The position numbers and the translations under genes are program-made. The notes under the pieces were generated by a model, which did not search any database, had not been told where the DNA came from, and saw only the letters and a list, made by a program, of their open reading frames with translations. Shown here piece by piece: positions 35,798-44,391 of a stretch of 64,000 bases of DNA. Numbering within the stretch: the stretch's first letter is position 1; each line of letters opens with the position of its first letter. The stretch is from an uncultured Draconibacterium sp. (lineage in GTDB: Bacteria > Bacteroidota > Bacteroidia > Bacteroidales > Prolixibacteraceae): contig NZ_OY776414.1 of NCBI RefSeq assembly GCF_963675585.1, forward strand, positions 62,001-126,000. The letters are read 5' to 3'.

Positions 35798-36071
35798 TGG
35801 AGTATTAGATGTAACAGTCTGGAGACAAAAAGATTCTATGACAGTACACCTAGTAAATTTGACTAATCCGATGATGATGAAAGGTCCTTTTTGGGAAATA
35901 TTTCCTATAGACACTAATGTGAGTATAAAAATTCCTGATAATAAGAAAGTAACAGGAGTAAGTTTGCTGATGAGTGATTCTAAGCCATCTTTTGAGAATA
36001 AAGGAGGAATGATTACAATTCATGTGCCGCAAATAATGGATCACGAAATAGTTGCTTTAGATTTATTTTAA
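35798..36071 (+). pseudogene. C-terminal relic of a large glycosidase-like protein
   Basis: The reading frame from about 35798 gives PGVLDVTVWRQKDSMTVHLV, then NLTNPMMMKGPFWEIFPI and a strand-rich end finishing DHEIVALDLF. This looks like the final domain of a secreted beta-galactosidase-trimerisation-type or related glycosidase. There is no start codon, and a stop lies immediately upstream at the junction with unrelated DNA. I regard it as the surviving tail of a deleted gene. Family assignment is tentative. Confidence 0.55.
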
Positions 36072-36176
36072 ATACTATAAAGTACTCATATCTATATAAT
36101 TAATTGGATAAATTAGATGTTTGAGTTTTGCTAAAAAATGGAAACTTAAATGTCCATTTCTTCTTCATAGTCAAAC

Positions 36177-36201
36177 CTCCTAATTTGTCAAAAATTAGGA
36201 G
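36177..36201. terminator. 10-bp hairpin CTCCTAATTT/AAATTAGGAG
   Basis: A perfect 10-bp stem with a five-base loop, about 100 bp after the relic glycosidase tail and 87 bp before the Dabb protein gene. It could terminate either strand. The T-rich tract is weak. Confidence 0.45.
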
Positions 36202-36242
36202 AAATTAATAATTGGCTCTGACAATAGGATAATTCTAGTGAC

Positions 36243-36250
36243 TATATTTG
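36243..36250 (+). promoter_or_regulatory. Bacteroidota -7 element (TATATTTG) for the Dabb-protein gene
   Basis: It matches the TAnnTTTG consensus. A transcript from here would start near 36257, almost on the upstream ATG at 36258. That favours the internal ATG at 36288 as the true start. I found no good -33 TTTG at the usual spacing. Confidence 0.45.
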
Positions 36251-36287
36251 CACTAAAATGAATATCAAAAACCATAATCCTTATACT

Positions 36288-36695
36288 ATGAAACGCAGAT
36301 TTTTTCTTGGATCACTTGGGGTGACTACCCTTTTCGGAACATTATTCTCAAATAAATCTATAGCATCCAACATGAGTATAGAAAATTGCGCACTAAAAGA
36401 AGGCGAAATTCAGCACATGGTTATTTTTAATTTGTCGCATCAAAAAGATTCAGTAGGAGCACAGAGGTTTATCCAAGACGGAACAAGAATGTTGACCGGA
36501 ATTCCGGTAGTGAAAAACTTTCAGGCTTTTAATCAGGTCAGCAAAAAGAATAAATATCAGTATGGATTTTCGATGGTTTTTGCCAATCAGGCTGATTATG
36601 CGACTTACAATAATCATCCGGATCATGTGGCATTTGTTCAGAACCGATGGTTTAAAGAAGTTAGCGACTTTCTGGAGATCGATTTCGAAAAATAA
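36288..36695 (+). CDS. Dabb (stress-responsive A/B barrel) domain protein, exported
   Basis: This 135-aa protein, from the start at 36288, has an N-terminal MKRRFFLGSLGVTTLFG, a twin-arginine-like signal (with RR followed by FFLG). The mature part is a Dabb domain: GEIQHMVIFNLSH, then a central RFIQDGTRMLTGIPVVKNF, YGFSMVFANQADYATYNNHP and HVAFVQNRW near the end. Dabb proteins are dimeric ferredoxin-like barrels of varied function. An in-frame ATG at 36258 would add ten residues, but the promoter position argues against it. It is the only intact gene between the sugar cassette and the graveyard. Confidence 0.8.
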   Translation: MKRRFFLGSLGVTTLFGTLFSNKSIASNMSIENCALKEGEIQHMVIFNLSHQKDSVGAQRFIQDGTRMLTGIPVVKNFQAFNQVSKKNKYQYGFSMVFANQADYATYNNHPDHVAFVQNRWFKEVSDFLEIDFEK

Positions 36696-36700
36696 GCGGC

Positions 36701-36820
36701 TCAAAGTTTTCGTTCCCAGAACATCATTCTCGGCACACAATCGGTAAAGCCCATCTTTTTGTAGAGCGATTTGGCACTAAGGTTATCTTCGTGGACTACG
36801 AGGTTGACCCGGCAAAAGCC
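36701..36820 (-). pseudogene. GNAT acetyltransferase, C-terminal relic
   Basis: The minus strand reads GFCRVNLVVHEDNLSAKSLY then KKMGFTDCVPRMMFWERKL and a stop at 36701. The N.SAKSLYKKMGF pattern is the characteristic end of a GNAT domain (acetyl-CoA-dependent N-acetyltransferase). Upstream, the acetyl-CoA-binding part is missing, so it is a relic. Confidence 0.65.
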
Positions 36821-36899
36821 GTTTTTTCGTGACCAAACAACTCTCTTTCAATCAAGTGTGTAAGGCAAAGCCGAACAGTTCACTTTGATATAATTCTAC

Positions 36900-37088
36900 T
36901 TGGCCCTTTTATCCAAAGCAGCCTCTCCTGTCAAATTGGAAAATTTAATTCTTTCTGATGTTATCGGCAATCCTCTTGACGTAATCGCATTAGGTCCTAC
37001 AGCTCCCGATCCGACAACTTTTGTTGATGCCATCTCAACTTTGAGGAAATCCAAAATTGAAAATGAAATGACTGTTCAAGTCTTATAG
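36900..37088 (+). pseudogene. Glycerate 2-kinase (MOFRL type), internal relic
   Basis: The frame contains SPVKLENLILSDVIGNPLDV then IALGPTAPDPTTFVDA, which matches the conserved block of type-II glycerate kinases (DUF4147/MOFRL). The family runs to about 420 aa, and neither the beginning nor the end is present. It is a fragment in the relic cluster. Confidence 0.65.
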
Positions 37089-37445
37089 GTGCTTCAGTAG
37101 ACGGGAAATCTTCATAAGCAACTGTTCTTAAATTACTTAAAGATATTAAATAGTAGTCTAACTGTCAAGAAAAAATCAATCTAATGTGCTGATAAACAAA
37201 TATTTAATCACATGTATTTTCCCCAAATGTGACGAAGAACCAATTTAAACTGAACCCAGATGGTCAATTTCACCTTTTTTTCCACTCAATAGCTTTCAAC
37301 AACATAAAAAAATATTGCATTTTCATAATATAATAACTGCCTACCAGGACATTTATGTGGAGAATTTGCGTCTGTCTACACCCTTTTTTTGTAATTTTTC
37401 TTAAATTGAGATATTTTGCTAACATTGCACTTCCTTTGTGTTCTT
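37089..37445. other. Intergenic DNA, nothing recognised
   Basis: AT-rich, no credible frame on either strand. It separates the glycerate kinase relic from the ECF sigma relic and may contain the latter's old promoter, which I could not place. Confidence 0.6.
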
Positions 37446-37994
37446 ATGAAAGCATTAAGCGCTGGTATCATAGCATTATTAAATAAAAAAATGAAGCTTC
37501 TTTTGAAGTTGCTTTTAATATTTATTACCCAAAATTATTCGCATTTGTAAAGCAATATGTGTCTGAAGAAGACGCATTTAATCATACCCAGGATGCATTT
37601 GTTGCTATATTGGACAAAAATCTATCATTTATAAATGAAAATCAGCTGCAAAGTTATCTTTACACTACTGTTAAAAATAACTGTCTTATGTTTTTACGGC
37701 ATGAGCAAGTAAAAAAGAAATACTTTGAGCGTAAAATGGCCGATCAAAGCCAAATTAATTTAAATATCCACGCCCTCGATAGGTTGAATACTTCTTCGAT
37801 TGTGTTTTCCGAAATTGAGAGAATCATTAATTTAACCCTTAGCGAACTTCCACCCAAATGCCGTGAAGTGTTCTTATTAAGTCGGTTTGAGGGAAAGCGT
37901 AACACGGTAGTTGCTGAATTATTGAATATTTCTGAAAAGACAGGTTGTAAGCTCTGACTACTTTGAGATTGACAAATTAAGAGGTTTGTTATAA
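37446..37994 (+). pseudogene. ECF sigma-70 factor, frameshifted
   Basis: The start MKALSAGIIALLN (37446) is broken in the poly-A run near 37490. The next frame gives NEASFEVAFNIYYPKLFAFV, the sigma region-2 opening, then AFNHTQDAFVAIL and TTVKNNCLMFLRHE. Region 4 is recognisable as LSELPPKCREVFLLSRFEG and VAELLNISEKT, then another shift ends it in TGCKL or, in the next frame, SSDYFEIDKLRGLL (stop 37994). No FecR anti-sigma gene follows, which usually accompanies these factors in glycan-sensing systems. It is non-functional as read. Confidence 0.8.
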
Positions 37995-37997
37995 AAT

Positions 37998-38328
37998 TCA
38001 ATTATTTGATGTTACAGTCAACAAAACCGTTCCATAAGAAAACCGTCCACTTTCAGGGACCAGTAATAAAACCTTATCATCAACTTTTAGCATTTCAATT
38101 TTGAATATATCATCCAGCGCAGAAAAAAATGGAAGCAGAGGCTACATTGCCAATTTCAGTAAGATTGGTGAACCACTTTTTAGTCCCCAGGTCCAAACCT
38201 CTTGCTTGGATCCACTCGGCAAGCTTCCCATAAAAGAACATAGATGAGACAGGAGGGATAACATAGTCGACATCCTTCGGATCAAGGTTATATTTTTCCA
38301 GACAAAATTCCAGGTAGTCAACCCAGTG
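37998..38328 (-). pseudogene. 3-oxoacyl-ACP synthase III-like (KASIII/DarB type), C-terminal relic
   Basis: Reading the minus strand from 38328 gives HWVDYLEFCLEKYNLDPKDV, then WFTNLTEIGNVASASIF. After one frameshift the rest is ALDDIFKIEMLKVDDKVLLL and a final VPESGRFSYGTVLL strand, stopping at 37998. The NLTEIGNVASAS segment corresponds to the NxxxxGNTSAAS motif holding the catalytic Asn of FabH-type synthases. The N-terminal half with the catalytic Cys is gone. The left boundary touches the GH2 relic exactly at 38328, marking a recombination junction. Confidence 0.68.
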
Positions 38329-39317
38329 AGGATACTAAAGATCAGATCGGACCTTTTTCAAGTAACGGTTCCAGGGCAACTGGTTATGTAGTTGGTGGGA
38401 TTGAGTGGTACCGTAAACATTTTAAGCTGGACAAATCGGAAACAGGAAAAACAGTTATCCTTAAATTTAATGGGATTTTGATGAATTCGGAAGTTTGGCT
38501 TAACGGCATTTCGGTGGGAAGCCATCCTTATGGTTACACTCCTTTTGGGTTTGATATCACCCCATATTTGAATCAAACAGGTGAGGAAAATGTAATTGCT
38601 GTTAAAGTAAATAATACAGGTTATACTGCCCGATGGTATTCGGGGTCAGGAATTTACCGAAATGTTCATTTGATCATAACCGACCCGGTACATTTTTCGG
38701 TATGGGGTGCCTATATTACAACGCCTGAAGTTTCTATCGGTTCTGCAGATGTTAACTTGGAAGTAACGCTTCAGAACGATGCTGATGTGGCCAGTGATGC
38801 ACATGTTTCCGTAAAAATTATTTCACCTGGTGGAAATGTTGTAGAAGAAACCGAATGGCAAGTGAAAATAGGTGCAAAGGAAAAATATGTTTTTAGTCAG
38901 GCAGTTGTTGTGAAAGACCCGCTCCTTTGGTCTGTAAATTCTCCCAACCTTTATGAGGCTGAAATGACAGTCAAGGATAGTAACGGAAAAATTACAGACC
39001 GATATGTACAAACCTTTGGTATCAGGTCAATTGAATTCTCTGCAAAAAAAGGATTCCTGCTAAATGGCGAACCGTTGTTGATAAAGGGCGGTTGTGTGCA
39101 CCATGATAACGGACTGCTGGGTTCTACCGCGATTGATCGTGCGGAAGAGAGAAGGGTTGAAATCATGAAAGCAAATGGTTACAATGCAATTCGTTGCTCG
39201 CATAACCCACCTTCTGAAGCTTTTCTAAATGCATGCGACCGGCTCGGCATTTTGGTTATTAATGAAATATTTGATGTCTGGGAAAAAAACAAGTTTATGC
39301 CCCAAGATACAGGATAA
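38328..39317 (+). pseudogene. GH2 glycosidase, N-terminal and central fragment
   Basis: The frame from 38328 reads EDTKDQIGPFSSNGSRATGY, then the jelly-roll (MNSEVWLNGISVGSHPYGY), the Ig-like domain, and the barrel opening GGCVHHDNGLLG with NAIRCSHNPPSEAFLNACDR. It ends at NKFMPQDTG and a stop at 39317, before the acid/base and nucleophile glutamates. Signal peptide and first strands are missing too. It is a paralogue of the intact GH2 at 24366, similar along the whole shared length. Inactive. Confidence 0.88.
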
Positions 39318-39572
39318 CATAGATTTCCACCTGTTGTACCGCAAAAGCTACACCACTATGATGTTAAAGGAAGATTAGCAGCTTTCAGCTTTATACATTT
39401 CGAGGGTAAATTTGTTTTTTTGTTTGCATCGCTTTAAATTGTTTTATTTAAAGTACGAAATTAGAAACAAATCTTACTAGTTTTGCGATTAGTATCATTT
39501 AGGATACTAAAGTGTAAATTATAACTAATGAGTTGTATAAATTGAGCAAATAAGGAATCTTGTAACAAATTC

Positions 39573-39890
39573 ATGCTCCCATTAAACGACTTAATGTTTG
39601 TTTTAAATGGCAAATGGAGAATACGAATAATCCTCTGTTTAGCATCAGGAGAAAAAGGATTTAACGAAATTAAAAAATGCCATAATATTTCACCGCGAAT
39701 TCTCTCAAAAGAATTAAAGGAACTGGAAATAAACAAAGTCATTAATCGATATAAAAAGGAAGATAACTTCAAATCAGTTATCTATGAACTTAGTGAACAA
39801 GGAAAAGAACTTATTCCAATCATAATTAAGTTGCAAGAATGGGGCGAAAGACATCGAAAAAATGTTTTAGATTTAACTAAAAACATCTAA
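39573..39890 (+). CDS. HxlR-family winged-helix regulator
   Basis: This 105-aa protein is one complete HxlR domain: DLMFVLNGKWRIRIILCLAS (helix 1-2), GFNEIKKCHNISPRILSKEL (recognition region), KELEINKVINRYKK, then the wing VIYELSEQGKELIPIIIKLQ and a dimerisation helix. HxlR proteins usually control a neighbouring oxidoreductase or detoxification gene, but here both neighbours are relics, so its target may be lost. It is the only intact gene between 36.7 and 41.7 kb. Confidence 0.85.
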   Translation: MLPLNDLMFVLNGKWRIRIILCLASGEKGFNEIKKCHNISPRILSKELKELEINKVINRYKKEDNFKSVIYELSEQGKELIPIIIKLQEWGERHRKNVLDLTKNI

Positions 39891-39947
39891 AACTTAATCC
39901 GATTACCAATCCATAAGTTCTTTTTCAAGATGTAGAAATGTGGTTTT

Positions 39948-40109
39948 ATGCTTGTTGCTAACGGCAGTCTGTCTAAAAACTGGATTGACGGTGATCCAAA
40001 TGAGGAGCTAATTAAGTTTGGTGATGTTGTATTGATTCCTGCTCACATTGGCAAAACTAACTTGGTCTCCTTTAAAATAATATCCAAACTTTTAGAAGTT
40101 TATAATTAA
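39948..40109 (+). pseudogene. Mannose-6-phosphate isomerase-like cupin, C-terminal relic
   Basis: A 53-residue frame reads LVANGSLSKNWIDGDPNEEL, IKFGDVVLIPA and FKIISKLLEVYN. The 'I..GDVVLIPA' strand resembles the end of class-I mannose-6-phosphate isomerases, where the cupin turns and a short helix finish the protein. There is no catalytic region. It could be a different cupin, so the name is tentative. Confidence 0.5.
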
Positions 40110-40277
40110 TTGTGTCGTGTTTGGAACTTTTTCTGAAATACAGCAAACGTTTTTACGAACGCCAGTTTGTTACCCGTTATCATGTAAATAGTCAAACCTT
40201 AAAAATACAATAGTCTGTTGATAATCAATCGATAACAAATTTTATATTGTTTCTAAAAATGCAAACAAATAAGTTTT

Positions 40278-40756
40278 TTGGTAAAAAAGCTTGTAGATAT
40301 GGTTGGAAAACAATACAAAGCACCGCAATTGAGTATTTTTGATACGCCTTTTAGGAGGTTCATCAATTTAAATCATGAACTCTGTATTTTATCTGAAAAA
40401 ATAGACTGGGATTCTATCAAGAAAGAATTTTCTGTTTACTATTCAGAAACCGGACGTCCATCAGTTCCTATCCGCAGGATGGTTGGGCTGCTTTTGCTCA
40501 AACACATTTATAATTTAAGCGACGAAGCCATGGTTGACAGGTGGATTGAAAACCCATACTGGCAGTACTTTAGCGGAGAAAAAGTTTTTCAAACCCAAAA
40601 GCCCTTCGACCCGACCGAGTTTATACATTTTAGAAACCGGATTGGCAAAGAAGGAGCAGAAAAACTCTTGAAAGTATCGGTACAATTATTTGGGAAAGAA
40701 GCTCAAGAGAAGGAGGTATTGATTGACAGTACCGTGCAGGAAAAAAATATTACCTA
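40278..40756 (+). mobile_element. IS1182/IS5-group transposase, N-terminal remnant
   Basis: The first 160 residues match an IS1182-like transposase N-terminus: PQLSIFDTPFRRFINLNHEL, then a GRPSVPIRRMVGLLLLKHIY core, DRWIENPYWQYFSGE and DPTEFIHFRNRIGKEG. It reaches the first catalytic Asp segment (VLIDSTVQEKNITYP). At about 40756 the homology stops abruptly and the same DNA continues as a glycosidase tail. The element's body and right end are missing, consistent with an IS-adjacent deletion. Confidence 0.85.
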
Positions 40757-41259
40757 CCCTGGAAGTGGTAGAAAAAGAAATTCAAACGATAGAAGGACCT
40801 TGGGATATTGCTTTTCAAACTGAAAGGGGAGCACCGCCAAGTACAACATTAGATAAATTGGAATCTTATACCGAAAATGCTGATAAGGGTATCAAATACT
40901 TCTCAGGAACTGCCACTTACACCAATACTTTTGAGCTTGCTGATGCCGATATTCAGTCGGGCACACTGAGTGTAGATTTAGGAGATGTAAAAAATCTTGC
41001 CGAAGTAACGGTGAATGGTAAAAATCTTGGAGTAATCTGGAAAAAGCCATTTAAAATGGATATTTCCAATGTTGCTCAGCCAGGAGAGAATAAGCTGGAG
41101 GTAAAAGTGATCAATGTGTGGGTAAATCGTTTAATAGGGGATTTACAAATCGATGCAACAGAAAAGTTCACCTATACAACTATGCCATTTTATCAGACGA
41201 ATTCTCCGCTTCTTTCGTCGGTATTATTAGGACCGGTTAAAGATATTGCATCTAAATAA
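40757..41259 (+). pseudogene. GH106-like (alpha-L-rhamnosidase) C-terminal domain, fused to the IS remnant
   Basis: The frame gives LEVVEKEIQTIEGPWDIAFQ, then YFSGTATYTNTFELADAD, LSVDLGDVKNLAEVTVNG, LGVIWKKPFKMDIS and NVWVNRLIGD, ending normally at 41259. This is the jelly-roll sugar-binding domain that closes GH106-like rhamnosidases and some GH2 proteins. The catalytic barrel has been deleted at the IS junction. A terminator still follows. Confidence 0.75.
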
Positions 41260-41295
41260 GCTAAAGAATAATTTGCAAAATAGGAATAATACAAT

Positions 41296-41330
41296 AGGCT
41301 GTTATGTTAGTGCATAATGGCCTGTTTTTT
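41296..41330 (+). terminator. Terminator of the former GH106-like gene
   Basis: The stem AGGC..TTATG (41296-41305) pairs with CATAA..GCCT (41313-41323), with two internal mismatches, and is followed by TTTTTT at 41325-41330. Confidence 0.75.
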
Positions 41331-41748
41331 ATGCCCGCTATCCCATCATAGAAGATGAAATTTAATGACGTTATTCCCAAAAAAAAACAAGAATGTTAAA
41401 TTCCTTTCTATCAATCAAATTACACATAAGAGCTTGTAGTGATTCTTTTATCCAGACTATTCTGATTTGTAAATTTCTAACTTTCTAAAACAAGTAAAAA
41501 ATGTTATATTTGTTGAAAGAAGGTTAGTTACGAAAGTTCAACGACATACTGAGACAAAAGATGAAATTTTTTTGGTTACTAAAACGTTACACGAATATTG
41601 TTTGAATGTCTAAAGGGTTTGATATTGAATAAGAAAATATTGGAGGTTCGAGTATCGTCGTGTCCATACTACTTATCGATCTTGACTATTGCCATGGAAA
41701 TAATTCCACTTAAAGATCATTTTTGGAATAAATTAAAGGGATAGTAAT
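41331..41748. other. Intergenic DNA; possible edge of the mobile island
   Basis: No gene seen. TATATTTG at 41515-41522 fits a -7 element on the plus strand, but no gene follows and no -33 element is in place. The boundary between the chromosomal relics and the RteC-type mobile segment lies here, but I could not identify an attachment site. Confidence 0.45.
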
Positions 41749-42039
41749 CTATTTTTGCCTTGGAAGTCCGTTGTGAATAAAATTAGTAACATCTGATTCC
41801 AGATAGTAAACCTTTCTGCCTATTAACCGATAAGGAAGTTTGCCGGATGAACGAAAACGTTGCAAGGTTCGTTGACTTACTTTCAATAAAAGACATAGAT
41901 CCTGATTATCGAGTAAGATTTCATCATCGATTTTTGGAGTGATTGTACTATCCTGACGGTCAATTTTACGACCAAGTTTTTCTAATTGACTTATTAATTT
42001 GTTCATCCACGAATCAAAATATTTTTGATCGATATACAT
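41749..42039 (-). CDS. Helix-turn-helix excisionase-like protein
   Basis: This 96-aa protein has an N-terminal helical segment (YFDSWMNKLISQLEKLGRK) and a C-terminal MerR/excisionase-type HTH: LDNQDLCLLLKVSQRTLQRF, then RSSGKLPYRLIGRKVYYL. Proteins of exactly this layout are encoded in Bacteroidota conjugative and integrative elements, often next to rteC. Here RteC lies 170 bp away on the same strand. Role as an excision or regulatory factor is inferred. Confidence 0.8.
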   Translation of the reverse strand: MYIDQKYFDSWMNKLISQLEKLGRKIDRQDSTITPKIDDEILLDNQDLCLLLKVSQRTLQRFRSSGKLPYRLIGRKVYYLESDVTNFIHNGLPRQK

Positions 42040-42209
42040 TTCAGTAACTTTTAAAATTACCGTAAACTTAAAGGATAGGAGTATTGATGATCAGGAAGTC
42101 GGTATCATATTTCTTTTAGTAATAGATGTAAGGCGCAGATAAACAGGGCATAGAGTGTTGAGTTTTTAGCAAGTTTGCTTCAGTTATAATGAATAATTAC
42201 TCGGTATAA

Positions 42210-43043
42210 TTATTCAGATTTACGTCCCATTCGTTTTAACAGGGAATTTTTTAAGCTGTCAAGGAATGGGGTAGGCACATTCCTAATTTTCATATCGCTA
42301 AATGAACGCGATAGGTTTTTGTCAAGCTCAATATTAAAAACTTTCTGGATGTAATCAGATAACTGCGTTAGTGGCACATCACCAAAAGAATTATCACTAT
42401 CCCATGAGTAAAGCTGTTCCATCAGCTCTGTTTTTGTCCCTTTCCATGTTAGTTTGGTTGCAGGGAAGCCAAAATGAAATGGAGTTAGACCGTTAGTATT
42501 TAACAGCTCTATTTCTTGCATCAGATATGCGGATAACATATCGTTTGATAATATTTTTGCAACCTTAAAATCGCAGTTTGTTGAAAAATTTGGATCCAGT
42601 TCAAAATAGAAGGTTTCCAGGTACTGTTCGGTATCCATCTTGCCTCTTAGAAAATATAATGAATCAAGATGAGAAGCCCCCGAACGGTAATAACGAATAA
42701 AATCCAGCCTCTTGACGTTATATTTATTGATCTCGTTCAATTGTTCGGAGAGATACTCCTTTTGTTTGTTTGCCCCTGTAGGTCGGTTCATTTCGATGTT
42801 GTAGATTTTCCGGTAATAAATTAAACGGTAACAAAACTTCGGTTTAATCTCTTTAAAAAAGGTAATTTCCTCCATTTCGTCCCGAAATTTATAGGAAAGG
42901 ATAAATTGTTTAAGTTTATCAAACGATTCAGCAAGCACTCGCGATGCTTCGAGCGATTTTTTTAAGACATTGGTATTCGATGACTCAATACTCTCTATTT
43001 GTTCATCGGTCTGTTTACGCAGGTTAGTAATGTATTCAAGCAT
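42210..43043 (-). CDS. RteC-domain protein of a conjugative transposon
   Basis: This 277-aa protein matches the RteC family, which in CTnDOT-like elements controls excision genes. Recognisable parts are a coiled N-terminus, KFCYRLIYYRKIYNIEMNRP, YRSGASHLDSLYFLRG, and WKGTKTELMEQLYSWDSD near the C-terminus. It is full-length. No tra, mob or integrase genes are in this window, so either the rest of the element lies elsewhere or only a remnant persists. It is paired with the excisionase-like gene downstream. Confidence 0.88.
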   Translation of the reverse strand: MLEYITNLRKQTDEQIESIESSNTNVLKKSLEASRVLAESFDKLKQFILSYKFRDEMEEITFFKEIKPKFCYRLIYYRKIYNIEMNRPTGANKQKEYLSEQLNEINKYNVKRLDFIRYYRSGASHLDSLYFLRGKMDTEQYLETFYFELDPNFSTNCDFKVAKILSNDMLSAYLMQEIELLNTNGLTPFHFGFPATKLTWKGTKTELMEQLYSWDSDNSFGDVPLTQLSDYIQKVFNIELDKNLSRSFSDMKIRNVPTPFLDSLKNSLLKRMGRKSE

Positions 43044-43328
43044 AAATTATAGTTTTTGATTGGTGAGTAAATAGTTGAATGGGGTAGAGGCTTAAGATCT
43101 TATTCGAAAAAATGGTGCATATAATCAGCACTCGTAATGAATCTAACTATTCATGTGGCACAACTCCAACCGAAAGGAATTCAAAAAGAACTATCGGCTA
43201 AAACATGAAGAAAAATTTTCAACTTCATCAAGACGATTTCCGGAAAAGACCTTGATGAATTTCGAGCAGCAACAGCAACCTCCCGACCAGATGCCGGAAG
43301 GTTGCGGTACTACAACAGAAAACGGGCA

Positions 43329-43709
43329 CTACCGGGCTACAAAGGTTGCTTTCGACAGTGCCTCTTTCATCTGTTTGCCGGGGCGGAAACGGATGTTGAC
43401 CGATGTAATTTTATCGGCTGTGCATTCCGCTTCGGTATCCGTGCCGGTACAGTTAAACGTTAACTGAAACGAGCCCCAGTCGCCCATTTGCACCGAGTAG
43501 CCATCGAGCAGGGCATTCTGGATTACCGCTTGCAGCTCGTCCACTAGCAGGGCCGCTTCACCACGGCTTAAGGTGGTGTTTTTACTCAATGCTTCGGCAA
43601 TCTCCTTTTCTGTTTTTTGTTCCACGCGGTTGGGCACCAGGTACCATTTTCGGTCGGCTTGTGGGTTGCGTGGGTTTACCCGTTGAATTTTTGAATATAA
43701 TATCGACAT
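43329..43709 (-). CDS. HU-family DNA-binding protein (Bacteroidota type)
   Basis: This 126-aa protein has the HU-like fold used by many Bacteroidota proteins, with the N-terminal KIQRVNPRNPQADRKWYLVP instead of the usual HU start. TEKEIAEALSKNTTLSRGEA forms the helices, and LDGYSVQMGDWGSFQLTFN plus VNIRFRPGKQMKEALSKATF form the saddle and final helix. Such proteins accompany mobile elements and may aid recombination. It opens the minus-strand cassette-like series. Confidence 0.85.
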   Translation of the reverse strand: MSILYSKIQRVNPRNPQADRKWYLVPNRVEQKTEKEIAEALSKNTTLSRGEAALLVDELQAVIQNALLDGYSVQMGDWGSFQLTFNCTGTDTEAECTADKITSVNIRFRPGKQMKEALSKATFVAR

Positions 43710-43900
43710 AATTTATTGTTTTTAAATTTATATAAATCTCCACGTACAGCAGGGCCATCCCAAAAATCCAGGCAATACCTCCCCTCCTCTGTTCGAAACC
43801 AAACAGCGGGAAGCGGCAAAAGTAGTATCCGGTAAATTAATGGGGTAAAGCCGCAGATGCAGCACAGTGGAGTGAAAATTGAAATAAAAAATAATGGATT

Positions 43901-44080
43901 ATCCCCTGCGCAGGACTTCGCCCGGCAAGGGCCAGGCCGCAGGTTCTCCGCTTGTAACAAACAGGTACCTCTGAAGCACCCGCCAAAACTGTAACAAGCG
44001 GCAATTGGGTTTAAAAAAGTAATACATGGAAATAGTATTTGAGTCCGGTTGGATTAGCGGAATAATTATGATTATTTGAT
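43901..44080. repeat. Repeat R1, copy a (about 180 bp)
   Basis: It is about 90% identical, in the same orientation, to 45864-46045. It contains an 8-bp stem CCGCTTGT/ACAAGCGG (43948-43955 with 43994-44001) conserved in both copies. No coding frame. Confidence 0.8.
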
Positions 44081-44100
44081 CGCGAGCGTACAAATGTGTG

Positions 44101-44154
44101 CTACAGGAGCGTGAACGTACCAGGATTGGCACGGAATAAATTCGTCATCCGGCA
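44101..44154. repeat. Repeat R2, copy a (54 bp)
   Basis: It matches 45578-45631 at 50 of 54 positions, same orientation. In copy b the core is the perfect hairpin CGTACC-AGGATT-GGTACG; copy a has one mismatch in the second arm. Confidence 0.8.
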
Positions 44155-44281
44155 AAAGCTCAAAAGACTATTAAACGGACAATTACTAGCTATAATTTGC
44201 AAAGCAAAATGTAGTGAAATACGCCCCTGAATTGGCATAATCCCACCAGGATGCTGAGGGCATAAGGTATCTATCCTCAGA

Positions 44282-44365
44282 TTTGTTTATTCATTTTCTG
44301 GTCTCCTATTATTGGGGAACAGGTGGAAAAGAACGGATTCAATTCTGCCGGATTGTGCATTGATC
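44282..44365. repeat. Repeat R3, copy a, directly 3' of rhuM copy 1
   Basis: It matches R3c (48139-48222) at 68 of 84 positions without gaps. It ends 27 bp from the stop codon of the minus-strand rhuM gene, so in gene orientation it lies immediately downstream. Confidence 0.75.
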
Positions 44366-44391
44366 TGCGATCATTGCTAGCGGAGGATGGC

